This document shows positions 6,385-8,034 of a stretch of 8,034 nt of DNA, one piece after another; positions within the stretch are counted from its first letter, which is position 1; every line of letters begins with the position of its first letter. The DNA is from CAYHZL01 sp964361075 (GTDB lineage Bacteria > Bacteroidota > Ignavibacteria > UBA10030 > UBA8401), in contig CAYHZL010000167.1 of the NCBI GenBank assembly GCA_964361075.1, positions 1-8,034 on the forward strand. The letters run 5' to 3'. Under the pieces are notes generated by a model. It was not told where the DNA came from and made no database searches. It saw nothing but the letters and a program-made list of their open reading frames with translations. The position numbers and the translations under genes were made by a program.

Positions 6385-6415
6385 TTTTGAAAAATTTGGT
6401 ACGGTGAATTTTTTT
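6385..6415 (-). promoter_or_regulatory. Shared upstream block, copy B (micro-protein gene)
   Basis: This is the second copy of the block at 6050-6080. It keeps TTTTGAA (6385-6391), TTTGGTA (6395-6401), GTGAATT (6404-6410) and the following T-run at the same internal spacing. It ends 62 bases before the start of the 47-residue ORF. Conservation of the blocks with divergent spacers suggests protein-binding or promoter function, or two relics of one duplicated leader. Confidence 0.45.
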
Positions 6416-6466
6416 ATTGATTGAATAAGAACAACCATCCTAAAAAAAATTTAACTTTTTACACAA

Positions 6467-6498
6467 TCTCAATCTCTCAGACTTCTGAGAGATTGAGA
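6467..6498 (-). terminator. Hairpin after window-edge DUF3494 gene, probable terminator
   Basis: TCTCAATCTCTCAG (6467-6480) pairs perfectly with CTGAGAGATTGAGA (6485-6498), a 14-bp stem with a 4-base loop, 15 bases beyond the stop codon of the gene at 6514-8034. The minus strand continues as TTGTGTAAAAAG and then a long T-run further on (complement of 6442-6451). The T-run is not adjacent to the stem, so termination may be weaker than at the other two terminators. Confidence 0.55.
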
Positions 6499-6513
6499 TG
6501 AGCAATTATTTAT

Positions 6514-8034
6514 TTACTTGAGCAAGATCAACTTCTTAATGGAAACAAACGACCCGGATTCCAAACGATAGAAGTACATACCGCTTGCAAGATTCAGGTT
6601 TGCTTCGCTCGTGTTAAATGGTACCGTATAGTTTCCGGCTGCTTGATTGCTGTTCACAAGTGTAGCAACTTCATGACCAAGCACATCATACACCTTGAGG
6701 GAAACAAAACCGGCATTTCCAATTGTGTATTGAATCTTTGTTGACGGATTGAATGGATTTGGATAGTTCTGGAAGAGCGCGAATTCTTGAGGCGCTAAAC
6801 CTAAACCATTCGCGACAGCGGTCACGATTGCCGGCCTATTGACGGTATTGCTTTGCAATGTAATGTCGGCAGTTTTCGCTAATGCTCTACCTTCTAACGA
6901 TGCGCCTGTAGCAAACGTAATTGTTGCATACGCCATAATGGTTCCCTTCATTTTAGCAGTTGTTCCAAACGTTGCCGCACTGCTGACTTGCCAAAAAATG
7001 TTGGAAGCCTTCGCTCCGCCGCTGAGGAAAACCTGGCGACCGGATGTCATATTGAAACTGGATGCTATTTGAAAAATCCAAACAGCAGCCGTGTCGCCTT
7101 GAGCATCAAGCGTAAGATCACCTGACGATATTTCAAGCGAGCCGGTGGATTTATACAGACCAGAGTAGAGAGTTAGTCCGCCAAGATTTCCGGACACACC
7201 GATAGGATTTACTGTTCGTCCTGCGGCATCGTCATACGCGATGGTCAAGTCTCCTATGGCCGTAGTTAGATTGGTAGGAGTTGGAGGCGCATAGTCGGCT
7301 GCATATACTTTTCCGGTCACTAGAGATGATGTCGAAAATGTATTCGAGGCATCCAGTATTAACGAAAATCCAGTTATGTAGGTCGCGGCGGCCGGACTCA
7401 CTCCAACATCTCCGGTAATACTCGTAGGACCGATATTGGTGACTCCAGCGTACGACAGAATTGCAAATCCGTTGGTCGAACCAAGAGTTATCGGCAAAAG
7501 AGGTGTTGTAGGTGTAACGTTCCATGTTGTAAAACTTCGAATTGTTGAGTAAGCGCTCGTTCCGCCGCCATCCTTCGCACTATCTTTCACACTTACACGC
7601 CAGTAGTATTTTGTTGCATTCTTCAGACCTGTAATTTTATGCAAGATGCCTGTGAGAGTCGAGTCGTTATAAACCGTTGTGCCAAAAACGATACTCGTAT
7701 CAATTTGCAAATGATACACGCTGTCTCCAGCCGCAGCAAACCATTTCAATTCCACAATTGTTGACTGATTCGTTGCCAAGTCAGCAGGCGATTCTAATAC
7801 CGGCGCTTGCGAGATAGGTGTGGGGTTCAATGTTGTAAAACTTCGAATTGTTGAGTAAGCGCTCGTTCCGCCGCCATCCTTCGCACTATCTTTCACACTT
7901 ACACGCCAGTAGTATTTTGTTGCATTCTTCAGACCTGTAATTTTATGCAAGATGCCTGTGAGAGTCGAGTCGTTATAAACCGTTGTGCCAAAAACGATAC
8001 TCGTATCAATTTGCAAATGATACACGCTGTCTCC
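6514..8034 (-). CDS. Partial: FN3-like repeats, DUF3494 ice-binding-like domain and T9SS sorting domain
   Basis: The gene enters from the right edge; 506 C-terminal residues and the stop are present, and the true start is outside. A GTG at 8025 is internal. Numbering from the edge, residues 1 to about 175 hold one partial and one complete copy of a 102-residue FN3-like unit (YHLQIDTS, ATKYYWRVSVKD, STIRSFTT). A DUF3494 beta-solenoid follows at about 181-402 (GFAILSYAGV, SITGDVGVSP, FSTSSLVTGKVYAADY, AVWIFQIA, SNIFWQV). A T9SS type A sorting domain runs from about 413 to 506 (APQEFALFQNYPNPFNP, VYDVLGHEVATL, final LILLK). FN3 arrays typically act as stalks, so this looks like a surface protein presenting a DUF3494 head. 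The repeat units are identical at DNA level where both can be seen. It is a longer paralogue of the protein at 4941-6008. Confidence 0.92.
   Translation of the reverse strand, partial: GDSVYHLQIDTSIVFGTTVYNDSTLTGILHKITGLKNATKYYWRVSVKDSAKDGGGTSAYSTIRSFTTLNPTPISQAPVLESPADLATNQSTIVELKWFAAAGDSVYHLQIDTSIVFGTTVYNDSTLTGILHKITGLKNATKYYWRVSVKDSAKDGGGTSAYSTIRSFTTWNVTPTTPLLPITLGSTNGFAILSYAGVTNIGPTSITGDVGVSPAAATYITGFSLILDASNTFSTSSLVTGKVYAADYAPPTPTNLTTAIGDLTIAYDDAAGRTVNPIGVSGNLGGLTLYSGLYKSTGSLEISSGDLTLDAQGDTAAVWIFQIASSFNMTSGRQVFLSGGAKASNIFWQVSSAATFGTTAKMKGTIMAYATITFATGASLEGRALAKTADITLQSNTVNRPAIVTAVANGLGLAPQEFALFQNYPNPFNPSTKIQYTIGNAGFVSLKVYDVLGHEVATLVNSNQAAGNYTVPFNTSEANLNLASGMYFYRLESGSFVSIKKLILLK
7524..8034 (-). 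repeat. In-frame tandem repeat, 306-bp period, inside FN3-like array
   Basis: Bases 7524-7728 and 7830-8034 are identical across all 205 positions compared by eye, with an offset of 306 bases (102 codons). The second copy is cut by the window edge, so the identity could extend further and more copies may follow. The first unit differs only after its end (FTTWNV against FTTLNP), where the array joins the DUF3494 domain. Confidence 0.9.

Noticed and set aside
6395..6415. Sigma-54 promoter in TTTGGTACGGTGAATT
   Set aside because: The -12 TTGC element is missing and the apparent orientation points away from the gene it precedes.
8023..8025. GTG as start codon of the right-edge gene
   Set aside because: It lies inside a repeat unit; the same GTG occurs mid-domain in the other copy, the frame stays open to the window edge, and no ribosome-binding site is visible.
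7524..8034. CRISPR-like or non-coding tandem repeat
   Set aside because: The 306-bp period is a multiple of three, and both copies translate in frame to the same FN3-like domain.

Overview
The window looks like chromosomal DNA from a Bacteroidota/Chlorobi-group bacterium, most likely Ignavibacteria or a close relative. This is inferred from two proteins that end in the 'FALFQNYPNPFNP' type IX secretion (T9SS) sorting module common in that group, from an A+T-rich composition, and from abundant short palindromic repeats between genes. No rRNA, tRNA, CRISPR array or transposase gene was seen.

Layout. Bases 1-224 hold hairpins and a nested inverted repeat. A plus-strand gene (225-1502) encodes a membrane-bound processive family 2 glycosyltransferase. 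Bases 1503-1872 contain a 231-bp palindrome-rich element bounded by imperfect inverted repeats, then a strong bidirectional terminator. The rest is minus-strand. Read in transcription order it is: the C-terminal 506 residues of a secreted protein with FN3-like repeats, an ice-binding-like DUF3494 domain and a T9SS tail (8034-6514, cut by the window edge); an unlisted 47-residue membrane micro-protein (6322-6179); a complete DUF3494 protein with a T9SS tail (6008-4941); a terminator; an 80-bp inverted-repeat element; and an 889-residue exported beta-propeller protein with Asp-box/BNR repeats (4542-1873).

How the genes fit together. The theme is envelope and surface: a polysaccharide synthase, two probably surface-anchored DUF3494 adhesin or ice-binding-like proteins, and a large exported propeller. 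Each minus-strand gene seems to have its own leader, and terminator-like hairpins separate most of them, so this is probably not one operon. The two DUF3494 proteins are paralogues. A 31-bp block lies upstream of both the micro-protein and the complete DUF3494 gene, matching at 25 positions, and may be a shared promoter or operator.

The most noteworthy signals are that shared block, the micro-protein, the exact 306-bp-period repeat in the window-edge gene, and the two transposase-free inverted-repeat elements. I see no complete novel defence or mobile system here.
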